DNA from: Rhodocyclales bacterium
GTDB lineage: Bacteria; Pseudomonadota; Gammaproteobacteria; Burkholderiales; Rhodocyclaceae
DNA length: 64,000 bases
Assembly (NCBI GenBank): GCA_026399475.1
Contig: JAPLQY010000076.1
Location: forward strand, 1 to 64,000
Direction: 5' to 3'
The notes beneath the pieces were generated by a model. The model was not told the origin of the DNA. It worked only from the letters and a program-made list of their open reading frames with translations, and searched no databases. How positions within the stretch are numbered: the stretch's first letter is position 1; each line of letters begins with the position of its first letter. The position numbers and the translations under genes are program-made. Of the stretch, positions 15,605-24,948 are shown piece after piece.

Positions 15605-17065
15605 ATGAATACTGCCCTGCCTGCCACTGCCAAAGACGCGCCTGCCACCGAGCGCGCAGACGCCGACCCCGCTTCCAGCCTTTCCTTCGACCAGTTGCCG
15701 CTGGCCCCCGCCACGCTGGCGAACCTGCAGCAATTGGGTTACCGGCAGATGACGCCGATCCAGGCCGCCAGCCTGCCGCCGGCACTGGCTGGCCATGACC
15801 TGATCGCGCAGGCCAAGACCGGCAGCGGCAAGACCGCAGCCTTTGCGCTGTGCCTGCTGGCCAAGCTGAACCCGCGCCGTTTCGCGGTTCAGGCGCTGGT
15901 GCTGTGTCCGACGCGGGAACTGGCCGACCAGGTGGCCCAGGAAATTCGCCGCCTGGCCCGCGGTGCAGACAACATCAAAGTGCTGACCCTGTGTGGCGGC
16001 AGCACCATGCGGCCGCAGATGTCCAGCCTGGAACACGGCGCCCACGTCGTGGTCGGCACACCGGGTCGCATCATGGATCACCTGCAGCGCGGCAGCCTCG
16101 ATCTGGCAGCGCTCGATACGCTGGTTCTGGACGAAGCCGACCGCATGCTCGACATGGGCTTCTTCGACGATATCGTTACGGTGGCGAAGGCTTGTCCCAG
16201 GGAGCGGCAGACGCTGCTGTTCTCGGCCACCTATCCCGAAGGCATTGCCAGCCTGAGCCGGGCTTTCCTGCGCCAGCCGCAGCAGATCACGCTGCTCGAA
16301 CAGCACGAGCCGGCCAAGATACGCCAGCGCTTCTACGAGGTCACATCCGACCAGCGTCTGGCAGCCGTCGCGCTGCTGCTGAAGCACTATCGACCGGTCA
16401 GCACCCTGGCATTTTGCAATACGCGGCAGCAATGCCGCGACCTGCTGGAAGTATTGCGTGCCGAAGGTTTCGTCGCCCTGGCCCTCCATGGCGAACTGGA
16501 GCAGCGCGAGCGCGACCAGGTGCTGGTGCAATTTGCCAACCGCAGCTGTTCGGTGCTGGTGGCCACCGATGTTGCCGCACGCGGCCTGGACATCGACCAG
16601 CTGGAAGCGGTGATCAACGTCGATGTCACGCCGGACACCGAAGTCCATGTCCATCGCATCGGCCGCACCGGACGCGTCGATCAGGCCGGATGGGCTTTCA
16701 GCCTGGTCAGCGGCAACCAGATGGCGCGCGTCGACAACATCGAGAAGGCCCTGGGCCATGAGATCGAGTGGCATTGCCTGAGCGAACTGCAGACAGCCCC
16801 CGGCAAACCGCTGGCGCCGCCGATGGTCACGCTGCTGATTCTCGGCGGCCGCAAGGAAAAAATTCGTCCCGGCGACGTGCTCGGCGCGCTGACCGGGGAG
16901 GCCGGCTTCAGCAAGGAGCAGGTCGGCAAGATCAACGTCACGGACTCCACCACCTATGTCGCCGTCGCGCGCGGCATTGCGCGCGAGGCGCTGCGCAAGC
17001 TGTCGGCCGGCACGCTCAAGGGCAAGAAGGTGAAAGTGCATTTGCTGCAGGACAAGGCAGGCTGA
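15605..17065 (+). CDS. dbpA: DbpA-type DEAD-box RNA helicase
   Basis: A helicase of about 486 residues involved in 50S ribosome assembly. Motifs are visible in order: Q-motif region (GYRQMTPIQAASLP), motif I AKTGSGKT, Ia PTRELADQ, II DEAD (LVLDEADRMLDMGFF), III SAT and VI HRIGRTGRVDQ. The C-terminal 75 residues carry the DbpA RNA-binding domain that recognises 23S rRNA. I prefer the ATG at 15605; a TTG at 15599 is better spaced from GGGA and cannot be excluded. Confidence 0.93.
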   Translation: MNTALPATAKDAPATERADADPASSLSFDQLPLAPATLANLQQLGYRQMTPIQAASLPPALAGHDLIAQAKTGSGKTAAFALCLLAKLNPRRFAVQALVLCPTRELADQVAQEIRRLARGADNIKVLTLCGGSTMRPQMSSLEHGAHVVVGTPGRIMDHLQRGSLDLAALDTLVLDEADRMLDMGFFDDIVTVAKACPRERQTLLFSATYPEGIASLSRAFLRQPQQITLLEQHEPAKIRQRFYEVTSDQRLAAVALLLKHYRPVSTLAFCNTRQQCRDLLEVLRAEGFVALALHGELEQRERDQVLVQFANRSCSVLVATDVAARGLDIDQLEAVINVDVTPDTEVHVHRIGRTGRVDQAGWAFSLVSGNQMARVDNIEKALGHEIEWHCLSELQTAPGKPLAPPMVTLLILGGRKEKIRPGDVLGALTGEAGFSKEQVGKINVTDSTTYVAVARGIAREALRKLSAGTLKGKKVKVHLLQDKAG

Positions 17066-17075
17066 GGCTGTACCC

Positions 17076-17918
17076 ATGAAAACTCCCAAAAGACTCCAGC
17101 CGCTGGTTGCCGAGGGCCTGGTCGACGAGGTCATCCGCCAGTTGATGAGCGGCAAGGAGGCCACCGTGTATATGGTCCGCTGCGGCGAAGAGATTCGCTG
17201 CGCGAAGGTCTACAAGGACGCCAAACAGCGCAGTTTTCGCAAGAGCGCGTCCTACCAGGAAGGCCGCAAGACCAAGAACAGCCGGCAGGCGCGGGCCATG
17301 GCGAAGGGCTCGCGCTACGGTCGGGAAATGCAGGAAGAGGCCTGGCAAAGCGCCGAGGTCGATGCCCTGTATCGCCTTGCCGCGGCCGGGGTGCGCGTAC
17401 CGCAACCCTACATCTGCCACGAGGGCGTGCTGCTGATGGACCTGGTGACCGATGCCGACGGCCATCCGGCGCCGCGCCTCAACGATATCGATCTGTCGGC
17501 CGAGCAGGCGCTGGAGTTCCATGCCGGTTTGCTCAACCAGGTGGTCCGCATGTTGTGCGTGGGGATCATTCACGGCGATCTTTCCGAATACAACATTCTG
17601 GTCGGCAGTGACGGGCCGGTCATCATCGACTTGCCGCAAGCGGTCGATGCCGCCGGCAACAGCAACGCCGGGCCGATGCTGGAGCGAGACGTGGCCAATC
17701 TGGCGAGCTACTTTGGCCGTTTTGCTCCCGAGTTGGGCACCAGCGAATACGGCAAGGAAATCTGGCGCCTCTACCAGGCCGGCCGCCTGGGTCCTGACAC
17801 GGAACTCACGGGTCGCATCGAAATTGACCATCGCATCGCCGATGTCGGGGCGGTGCTGGAAGAGGTCAAGCTGGCGCTGCAGGCTGAAGAGCGCCGGCGC
17901 CTGTATCAGGCTGGCTGA
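17076..17918 (+). CDS. RIO-family protein kinase
   Basis: A 280-residue atypical serine kinase of the RIO family. The ATP loop (SGKEATVY), the lysine of AKVYK, the catalytic loop HGDLSEYNILV and the metal-binding IIDLPQAVD are all intact. In archaea and eukaryotes RIO kinases act in ribosome maturation; the bacterial role is poorly known. It starts ten bases after the ribosome-assembly helicase DbpA, which makes a ribosome-related role attractive but unproven. Confidence 0.9.
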   Translation: MKTPKRLQPLVAEGLVDEVIRQLMSGKEATVYMVRCGEEIRCAKVYKDAKQRSFRKSASYQEGRKTKNSRQARAMAKGSRYGREMQEEAWQSAEVDALYRLAAAGVRVPQPYICHEGVLLMDLVTDADGHPAPRLNDIDLSAEQALEFHAGLLNQVVRMLCVGIIHGDLSEYNILVGSDGPVIIDLPQAVDAAGNSNAGPMLERDVANLASYFGRFAPELGTSEYGKEIWRLYQAGRLGPDTELTGRIEIDHRIADVGAVLEEVKLALQAEERRRLYQAG

Positions 17919-17953
17919 CGTGTCCCGCTGGATATTGCCGCGCATGGTTTCCC

Positions 17954-18523
17954 ATGCCTGACGCACGCCACGCAGAAATCATTGCCGCCACCCGCAAGTG
18001 GCTGGAGCGCGCGGTGATCGGCTTGAATCTCTGCCCCTTCGCCAAGGGTGTGCACGTCAAGGGCCAGATTCGTTACATCGTCAGCGCGGCGCAGAATGAC
18101 AATGCCCTGCTCGACGATCTCGAACGCGAACTGAAGGTCCTTGCCGAAGTTGCAGCCGAGGAAGTCGACACCACGCTGCTCATCACGCCCGATGTCCTGA
18201 CCGATTTTGCCGATTTCACGGATTTCCTCGATCTGGCTGAAGTCGTCCTGCGCACCCACGGTCTCGTCGGTGTCCTCCAGGTGGCGAGCTTTCATCCGGA
18301 TTACGTGTTTGCCGACGCGGATGCCGACGACATCGCCAACTACACCAACCGTGCGCCCTATCCGACACTGCACCTGATTCGCGAAGCAAGCCTCGCCAGG
18401 GCCACAGCGGCCTTCCCCGATGCTGCTGACATTTACGAGCGCAACATTGAAACCCTCCACGCGCTGGGGCTCGAGGGGTGGCGGGCACTCGAGGTGGATG
18501 CGCCGGCGAAGCCGAAGCCATAG
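17954..18523 (+). CDS. DUF1415 family protein
   Basis: A 189-residue protein of the DUF1415 family, recognised by GLNLCPFAKGV near residue 23, SFHPDYVFAD and TNRAPYPTLHLIRE. The function is unknown. It is cytoplasmic by appearance and lies 35 bases after the RIO kinase gene. Nine bases separate it from the ArfB gene, suggesting a small operon. Confidence 0.88.
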   Translation: MPDARHAEIIAATRKWLERAVIGLNLCPFAKGVHVKGQIRYIVSAAQNDNALLDDLERELKVLAEVAAEEVDTTLLITPDVLTDFADFTDFLDLAEVVLRTHGLVGVLQVASFHPDYVFADADADDIANYTNRAPYPTLHLIREASLARATAAFPDAADIYERNIETLHALGLEGWRALEVDAPAKPKP

Positions 18524-18531
18524 GCCGGGCC

Positions 18532-18948
18532 ATGGATGCCGCCGAAGCCGGATTCCTGCTGCGCGAAGACGAGGTCGAACTCACGGCCATTCGCGCTCAG
18601 GGCGCGGGAGGCCAGAACGTCAACAAGGTTTCCAACGCCGTTCATCTGCGTTTCGACATCCGGGCATCTTCCCTGCCCGACGAGATCAAGGCGCGTCTGC
18701 TGCAAGTCAAGGACCAGCGCATCAGCGCCGAGGGCGTCGTGGTGATCAAGGCGCAGCAATACCGCAGCCTTGAGCGCAACAGCTTCGCCGCTCTGGAGCG
18801 ACTGCGCGACCTGATCGCCGGGGCGGCCTTCATTCCCCGCCCGCGTCGTGCCACCAAGCCCACGCGCAATTCGCAGAAGCGCCGGGTCGATAGCAAAATC
18901 CTGCGCGGAAAAGTGAAATCCCTGCGTGGCCGCGTCAGCGATTCCTGA
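18532..18948 (+). CDS. arfB: ArfB-type peptidyl-tRNA hydrolase (ribosome rescue)
   Basis: A 138-residue protein with the release-factor GGQ motif (GAGGQNVNKVSNAVHLRFD) and the basic C-terminal tail (KRRVDSKILRGKVKSLRGR) that enters the empty mRNA channel. ArfB frees ribosomes stalled on mRNAs lacking a stop codon. I chose the ATG at 18532 (MDAAEAGFLLRE); the frame upstream overlaps DUF1415. Confidence 0.93.
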   Translation: MDAAEAGFLLREDEVELTAIRAQGAGGQNVNKVSNAVHLRFDIRASSLPDEIKARLLQVKDQRISAEGVVVIKAQQYRSLERNSFAALERLRDLIAGAAFIPRPRRATKPTRNSQKRRVDSKILRGKVKSLRGRVSDS

Positions 18949-18992
18949 TTGTTCGACCCGGATCCGTTAGCGGCTATCGCAGGAGAGTGTCA

Positions 18993-19595
18993 TCAGGGAA
19001 CACTCTGCACTTGTAATGCAGATGTATTTCGCACCACCACCTTGCTGCCAAACGTAAGCAAAAACTTCTCGGAAATGTTGTTGGGATTGGAGGCCTTGAC
19101 CGGGCGGGTCGGCACAAAGCCCATACCGCGCAGCAATCGTTTCATTTGAACGGCCCTGGGCAAACACTCGGCTTCGACGGTGCTTTCGTCTTCCATTTTT
19201 GCCAGCACCGTTTGCAGCAAGTGCCTCCCGAATCCTTGTCCGCGATATTGGGGGTCGACGGCGCACATGAAAATTTCCTGGTCTTTTCCCCCGGCTGACA
19301 GATGACGTAGCAGTGCGAACCCCACAAACCGGCCATCATGGTGAATCACATGCAGATCCGCCCGGCGCCAGGACCCGGAGGGCAGGCGAAGTTTTCCAAG
19401 CAGCAATACGCAGAACAGCTGTATCCCCAAGCCCGCTTGATAGCGTGGCAGCAAGTAGAGGTTGTTGAAACTGCCATGCGCACTACCTTCCTGTATCAGG
19501 TTGAACACAGGAGCAATATCCAGAAGCCTGGCGTTGCCAACCGTTACCTGCTGTTGGCTGGTGGTACTTTCAGGTGGACATGAAGATGTCGTCAT
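18993..19595 (-). CDS. GNAT-family N-acetyltransferase
   Basis: An acetyltransferase of about 200 residues. The acetyl-CoA-binding motif is visible in MCAVDPQYRGQGFGRHLLQTVL. The start is uncertain: the ATG at 19595 (MTTSSCPPEST) gives a normal length, but the open frame continues upstream to 19709. No substrate can be inferred. It is convergent with arfB, with a 44-base gap. Confidence 0.75.
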   Translation of the reverse strand: MTTSSCPPESTTSQQQVTVGNARLLDIAPVFNLIQEGSAHGSFNNLYLLPRYQAGLGIQLFCVLLLGKLRLPSGSWRRADLHVIHHDGRFVGFALLRHLSAGGKDQEIFMCAVDPQYRGQGFGRHLLQTVLAKMEDESTVEAECLPRAVQMKRLLRGMGFVPTRPVKASNPNNISEKFLLTFGSKVVVRNTSALQVQSVP

Positions 19596-19770
19596 TTGAC
19601 ACGGACCGTCTTGAAATCTGGCACAATACGAAGGATATTGCAATGGCATGGCTGTGCTGCGCCTGACCATGCACAGACTAACATTATCTCTTTGTGGACG
19701 CTCTTTCAACCATCCTGCGGCAAGGGCGAATTGCCCAGAATTATTCCGGTCTGCAGGAGTGCCTGTTGAC

Positions 19771-21504
19771 TCAGATCTCCGGGTGCCGCAGCTTGGAGTA
19801 GGCCGCCAGCAGTCGCTGGTGCAGGTCGCAGCCCTTGAGACTCATGCCCGGCGTCTCGATGCCGAAGAAGCGTTGCTTCTGCTGCAGCATGGCCTCGGCG
19901 CTGGCCACGGTGGCGCTGCCGTAGAGATGCTCCAGCGCGCTGCGGTGTCCCTCGGCGCTGCCCAGGTCGAGCAGGGTCTCGATGCAGCGATAAACGCGGC
20001 GTCGGTCGGGGTCTATCTGTTCGAAGTGGCGCACCCATTCGCAAGCTTCGCGAATCGCCTCCTCATCGCCGATGGCCAGGGCCAGCAGGGCTTTCAACTC
20101 GCCCACGCGCAGGTCGCTCCACAAGGAACTTTCATCGGCGGCCAGTCCGATCAGTGCGGCAACCGGGCGCTGGTCCTGCAAGTCGAGTTCGTTCAGCGTA
20201 TCCAGCAGGTCGGCGCATTCCTCGTCGTCGAGTTCCGGCAGGTGCAGGATGGCCTCGCGGATCGCGTTGCCGACGCTGTTGTTCTCCCATTCCAGATCGT
20301 CCAGCGGGTAGATTTCCGACATGCCCGGCACCAGAATGCGACAGGCATAGACGCCGAGGTGGGTGAAATCTGCGACGTAGATGTCATGGCCGCAGCGATG
20401 AATCCGATCCACCAGCCACTGATAGTCCTCGGCGGTCGAGTTTGCGTCCGGGTTGCTGAAGTTCCAGTCGCAGAATTCGAAATCCGGCGTATCGCCGAGG
20501 AAGTTCCAGCTGATGATGCCGCTGGAATCGACGAAGTGGATCTCGATATTGGGCGAGGCGGCGATTTCGTCAAGATCGAAGCCGGGCGCGGGAAAGCCGG
20601 CCAGCGCATCGAGGCCGCGGCCCTGCAGCAGTTCGGTGAGGGCGCGCTCGAGTGCGATCTCGAAGCGCGGATGGGCGCCGAAGCTGGAGAAGCAGCCCTG
20701 GTCCTCGGGGTGCAGCAGGGTGACGTTCATCACCGGGTACTCGCCACCGAGCGAAGCATCCTTGACCAGGATGCCGAAGCCGGCTTCGCGCAGGCCGCGG
20801 ATGCCGGCCGCGATGCGCGGATAGCGGGCAATGACCTGCTCCGGCACATCCGGCAGGCAGAGGCCTTCGCTGATGATGCGGAACTTGATATGGCGCTCGA
20901 AAATTTCCGACAGGGCCTGGGTGCGCGCCTCCATTTCCGTATTGCCGGCCGACATGCCGTTGCTGACATACAGGTTGCCGATGATATTGACCGGGAACCA
21001 CACAGTGGCGCCGTCGCGCTGGCGGACATAAGGCAGGGCGCAGATGCCGCGCCCGGCGTCGCCGGAATTGAGGTCGATCAGGGCACTGGCGTCGATCGAG
21101 CCGTCCGGGTTGTAGAGCTGCCTCAATTCGGGGGTCAGCAGTTGCTCCGGCCATTCGCCGTTTTCGCCGGGCTGAAACCATTTCTCGCGCGGGTAATGGG
21201 CAAAACTGCGATTGGCAAACTGATCCCCGAGGTAGTAATGCGTCCAGAAGTAGTTGCAGGAAAGACGCTCGAAGAACTCGCCCAGCGCACTCGCCAGGGC
21301 GGCCAGCCGGGAGCCTCCCTTGCCGTTGGTGAAAAGCAGCGCACAGTCCCGGTCGCGCACATGCACCGACCAGACCCCATCCACTGGATTCAGCCAGGAG
21401 CGCTCCTCGACGTGGAAGCCGAGATTCTCCAGCTTGCCCTGCATGGTGGCGATGGATGACTCGAGGGAGGCATCCTTGCCTGGAATGAAGCTTTCTGTTT
21501 GCAT
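19771..21504 (-). CDS. ycaO: YcaO-domain protein, E. coli YcaO type
   Basis: A 577-residue protein of the long YcaO family found in E. coli, which is linked genetically to beta-methylthiolation of ribosomal protein S12; other YcaO proteins make azolines or thioamides by ATP-dependent backbone activation. The core motifs GNTEMEARTQALSEIFERH and ERALTELLQGRG supply likely ATP and Mg ligands. The C-terminal part is helical and repeat-like. No peptide precursor gene is nearby, so this is not a natural-product cluster. Confidence 0.9.
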   Translation of the reverse strand: MQTESFIPGKDASLESSIATMQGKLENLGFHVEERSWLNPVDGVWSVHVRDRDCALLFTNGKGGSRLAALASALGEFFERLSCNYFWTHYYLGDQFANRSFAHYPREKWFQPGENGEWPEQLLTPELRQLYNPDGSIDASALIDLNSGDAGRGICALPYVRQRDGATVWFPVNIIGNLYVSNGMSAGNTEMEARTQALSEIFERHIKFRIISEGLCLPDVPEQVIARYPRIAAGIRGLREAGFGILVKDASLGGEYPVMNVTLLHPEDQGCFSSFGAHPRFEIALERALTELLQGRGLDALAGFPAPGFDLDEIAASPNIEIHFVDSSGIISWNFLGDTPDFEFCDWNFSNPDANSTAEDYQWLVDRIHRCGHDIYVADFTHLGVYACRILVPGMSEIYPLDDLEWENNSVGNAIREAILHLPELDDEECADLLDTLNELDLQDQRPVAALIGLAADESSLWSDLRVGELKALLALAIGDEEAIREACEWVRHFEQIDPDRRRVYRCIETLLDLGSAEGHRSALEHLYGSATVASAEAMLQQKQRFFGIETPGMSLKGCDLHQRLLAAYSKLRHPEI

Positions 21505-21516
21505 GGGAATGTCCTT

Positions 21517-22386
21517 TCAGCGGTCCTGCGACATTTCTGTGAAATCGCGCATCAGTTCACCCAGCTTGTGCTCGGCATGGGCCCGCTGCGCCGGCGAAGC
21601 CATGGCGTGGATGGCTACGGCGAGTTCGGCCGAAGCACGACGCAGAGCGCGCGCCTGGACCAGTCGCGCGGGATCGCCGGGCAGATCGAAACGTGCTGCG
21701 TAGTCGCGCAGCAACCGGATCACCTGTTCACGCGGCGGTTGCTCGCGCTGCACCAGGCGCACCAGGATCAGCCAGTCGCGCTGGCGTCGCAGTCGTTCCT
21801 CATACCAGAACTGGCTGCCGGCGCTCTGCGCATCGATCATTTGTCGCAGGGCCGCCTTCTGCGCGTCGCTGAAGTCGTCGAACCAGTATTCGGCGCGCTC
21901 CAAGAGGCGCTTGTAGCGCGCCTGGCGCTGCCCGTTTTCGCCATCGGCGAGTTGCGCCTCCCTGGCGTACTCGGCATTTTTCTCCGCCAGGCGTCCGGCC
22001 ATGCGCTCTATCTGAGCGGGGCCTAAGGTCGACAGGAGCTCGGCGATATCCGGAGTCGCCTGCTCGGCCAGCGTGCGGCCGCGACGGATCATGCCGTCGC
22101 CCAGCGTCAGGGCATCGGCGACCGTGGGCTGGCCGGTGACAAAACTCTGGCCCTGGCGCAGCAATGCAAGGTAGTCCGGCAGTTGGGTCCTGCGGTGCCA
22201 GGCGTGAAAGCGGGCGAGGCGCTCGCGAGTCAGCGCATCCTGCTCCGGCGACAGGTCGAGGTACTGGTCGACCCACCAGCGGGTAAGGCTGTCCGCATTG
22301 GCATAGCCGAGGCGCACGCCGCTGCAACCCTGAACGAGCGGGCCGGCGACGAGGAGGAGAATCAGGTGACGGAGGAGGCGGCGCAT
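21517..22386 (-). CDS. DUF6279-like lipoprotein
   Basis: A 289-residue predicted lipoprotein. The start at 22386 gives a short basic N-terminus, a hydrophobic stretch (HLILLLVAGPLV) and the lipobox VQGC. The rest is helical and rich in Arg and Gln, typical of the DUF6279 family as I remember it. The function is unknown. It lies 12 bases upstream of ycaO on the same strand. Confidence 0.75.
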   Translation of the reverse strand: MRRLLRHLILLLVAGPLVQGCSGVRLGYANADSLTRWWVDQYLDLSPEQDALTRERLARFHAWHRRTQLPDYLALLRQGQSFVTGQPTVADALTLGDGMIRRGRTLAEQATPDIAELLSTLGPAQIERMAGRLAEKNAEYAREAQLADGENGQRQARYKRLLERAEYWFDDFSDAQKAALRQMIDAQSAGSQFWYEERLRRQRDWLILVRLVQREQPPREQVIRLLRDYAARFDLPGDPARLVQARALRRASAELAVAIHAMASPAQRAHAEHKLGELMRDFTEMSQDR

Positions 22387-22618
22387 GAAGGGCGGGAAAC
22401 TAAGGGGCACCGCCAAGAGTATCACCGACTCCGGCCAGCCGCAGTCAATAACCGACCGGCCGCCAGTCGGCCTGCAATGGCAGGCAGTCACATGGCATCG
22501 AGCATTTCAGTGAAGCAAGGTCCCCGGAAAATGCTACAGTTGTTCCAGTGCCGCTTGCAGGCACCTGCAGCCCGGTTGCCCGCCAAGCTTTCAGCAATTC
22601 GACTCCTCAACTGAACGG

Positions 22619-24871
22619 ATGCTACTGATGTCGATACGCAAACTCGTCGTCGCCAACGGAATTTTCTTTGTCGAGATTCCGGCGGCCGGGCTGTATCTGC
22701 TTTGCGGCGCACCGGCCGACAGCGTCAAGCATCTGTTCCGGCGGGGAATAATCCAGACTACCGAACGCAACGGGGTGACCTTCGAGAACGGTCCCAATGC
22801 CATTCTGCTATCGGATTCGATGATCCAGAACGGACACCTGTGCAATCTGGCCGAGTTTCCCATCCTGCAGATGCTCTATCGGCAGGGCATGCTGCTGCCG
22901 AACCATCCCAGCAATACCGGCAGGAAGCCAAAGCTGATCGGCACTCCCGAACAACTTGCGGCGCAACTTCGCTACATCCATCGCGGCAACTACGGCTTGA
23001 TCTCGGCCGAAGAAATGATGAAGGCAGGGATCGATGCGGCAGAGGCCGACGAACTCATGCGCATCAAGCTCAAGTTTGCCTTCGGCCGGATTACCGGGCC
23101 CGATGCGTTTGTCGAGTGCCTGCCTCTGACCACTGATGCCATCGACATCGGGGATGGCGTCAGTATCGGGCGTCTCGCGCACAACGTGTTTGAAATTCGC
23201 CACGGTGACGACGCGGTCGAGGTAGACCTCAACCTCGGCGGGCGCGAAACCTACCCCTGCCCGTATCCTCTGAGCCATGTCGCCATCGACCGCCATTATT
23301 TTGCCGTGGTTCATACGGGCGACGGGGATGGCTGGGACTATAACCGCCCGGCGATGGGCAGCGTCGTCATCCACCAGGGCAGGGTGTTCCTGATCGATGC
23401 CGGGCCGAACATCCACTACAGTCTCGACGCTCTGGGAATCGGCAAGAAAGAGGTGGCGGGGATCTTTCATACGCATTGTCATGACGATCATTTCGCCGGG
23501 CTCACCACGCTGCTCCAGTGCGATCAGCCGCTGCAGTATTTCGCCACCCCGCTGGTGCGTGCGTCGGTGACCCGGAAATTCTGTGCGCTCCTGTCGATAC
23601 CCGAAAGCGAGTTCGCCAGGTACTTCGATATCCGCGATCTGGAAGTCGGGAAGTGGAACGACATCATGGGGCTGGAAGTCCGGCCGACCGTTTCGCCGCA
23701 TCCGGTGGAGACCACTATTTTCAATTTCCGCGTGCTGTGGGAAGGCGGCTATCGAACCTACACCCACCTCGCCGATATCTGTTCGTTCGGCGTGCTCGAC
23801 GCCATGACCAACTCCGACACGGCGTCGCCCGGACTGAGTCCTGAGGGCGCAAAGGCCATCAAGGCGGTCTATCTGGAACCCGCAGACCTCAAGAAAATCG
23901 ATATTGGCGGCGGCATGATCCACGGCTGTGCCGCTGACTTCGCGACCGATGGCTCCACCAGGTTGCTGCTTGCGCATACGGCGAGGGATCTGACCGACGC
24001 CGAGCGGCGAATTGGCTCGGGGGCGCCCTTCGGCACGCTGGACGTGATGATTCCGGGAGAGCAGAACTTCCTGCTGCGTGACGCCAGCGAGTTCCTCAAG
24101 AGCTACTTTCCCACCGTGCCGGTGGAGCGACTGCACATGCTCCTGAACAACCGCATTGTCACGTTCAATCCGGAAACCATCATTGCACCCGCAGGGAAAA
24201 TCCCTCTCGAGATTTACCTCCTGCTTGCCGGCAAGGTCGAGATGCTGACGCAGGATCCGGACAATTCGCATTTTCTTTTCAGCGGATCGCTGCTGGCCGA
24301 GTCCGCAGCCCTCTATAACCGCCCCAGCGAGGAGACTTACCGTTCCGTAGGCTTCGTCCAGGCCTTGCGCCTCCCTTCCGACCTCTACCGAAACTTTATC
24401 GAGCGCTTCTTCTCGAGTATCGAACTGATCGAGGTACGCAAAGTCGAGGAACGGCTGCGGCGCACCCATCTCTTCAGCGATGCCGTTACGAGCACGATCC
24501 TGTTTTCGCTGGCCAAGAACTGCAGGATTACCCGGGTGCAAGCCGGGGAGGACTTTGTCGGCGCCCCGGAGCAACTGCATTTGATCGGCAAGGGACGGCT
24601 TTCCGCGGGCGAGGGCGAAGACCGGCAGGTGCTCGGCAAGGGTGAATTCTGGGGTGCGGACAGCCTGTTTGCCGATATGTCGGATAAATCAGCGGATCGG
24701 CAAACCAGTGCAGAGCCCCCGCACGCGCTGATCGCCCTGGATAGCTGCGAAATCTACTCTGTGCCCCTGAGCCTTGTTTCGAGGATTCCGGTTGTGCGCT
24801 GGAAGCTCTTCGAAGCGTTCCGCAACACTCACCCTTACGCAGCCCCCCGCTATCGAGGAACAGCCAGGTAG
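22619..24871 (+). CDS. MBL-fold hydrolase fused to cyclic nucleotide-binding region
   Basis: A 750-residue multidomain protein. A leading segment of about 200 residues has no family I recognise. It is followed by an MBL hydrolase with metal motif HTHCHDDHF near residues 284-292. The last 250 residues (PAGKIPLEIYLLLAGKVEML; VQAGEDFVGAPEQLHLIGKG) look like one or two cyclic nucleotide-binding domains. Such a layout would let cAMP or c-di-GMP-like signals control a hydrolase. A second in-frame ATG is at 22628. Confidence 0.82.
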   Translation: MLLMSIRKLVVANGIFFVEIPAAGLYLLCGAPADSVKHLFRRGIIQTTERNGVTFENGPNAILLSDSMIQNGHLCNLAEFPILQMLYRQGMLLPNHPSNTGRKPKLIGTPEQLAAQLRYIHRGNYGLISAEEMMKAGIDAAEADELMRIKLKFAFGRITGPDAFVECLPLTTDAIDIGDGVSIGRLAHNVFEIRHGDDAVEVDLNLGGRETYPCPYPLSHVAIDRHYFAVVHTGDGDGWDYNRPAMGSVVIHQGRVFLIDAGPNIHYSLDALGIGKKEVAGIFHTHCHDDHFAGLTTLLQCDQPLQYFATPLVRASVTRKFCALLSIPESEFARYFDIRDLEVGKWNDIMGLEVRPTVSPHPVETTIFNFRVLWEGGYRTYTHLADICSFGVLDAMTNSDTASPGLSPEGAKAIKAVYLEPADLKKIDIGGGMIHGCAADFATDGSTRLLLAHTARDLTDAERRIGSGAPFGTLDVMIPGEQNFLLRDASEFLKSYFPTVPVERLHMLLNNRIVTFNPETIIAPAGKIPLEIYLLLAGKVEMLTQDPDNSHFLFSGSLLAESAALYNRPSEETYRSVGFVQALRLPSDLYRNFIERFFSSIELIEVRKVEERLRRTHLFSDAVTSTILFSLAKNCRITRVQAGEDFVGAPEQLHLIGKGRLSAGEGEDRQVLGKGEFWGADSLFADMSDKSADRQTSAEPPHALIALDSCEIYSVPLSLVSRIPVVRWKLFEAFRNTHPYAAPRYRGTAR

Positions 24872-24948
24872 GGGTAGGTGGCCGCCCCCGCCGTCGTGGT
24901 GCTCACCCGGAGCGGGGCCGTAGAGCTCGCCACACAAGGAGATGAAAA

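Noticed and set aside
15551-17164. 537-residue minus-strand open frame across dbpA
   Set aside because: It is antisense to all helicase motifs and has the low-information composition of a shadow frame.
19771-21504. YcaO gene as part of a thiazole/oxazole peptide cluster
   Set aside because: It is the long E. coli type, and no precursor peptide, dehydrogenase or E1-like partner gene is nearby.
22808-24580. 590-residue minus-strand open frame across the MBL fusion gene
   Set aside because: The plus-strand protein has metal-binding and nucleotide-binding features; this one has none.
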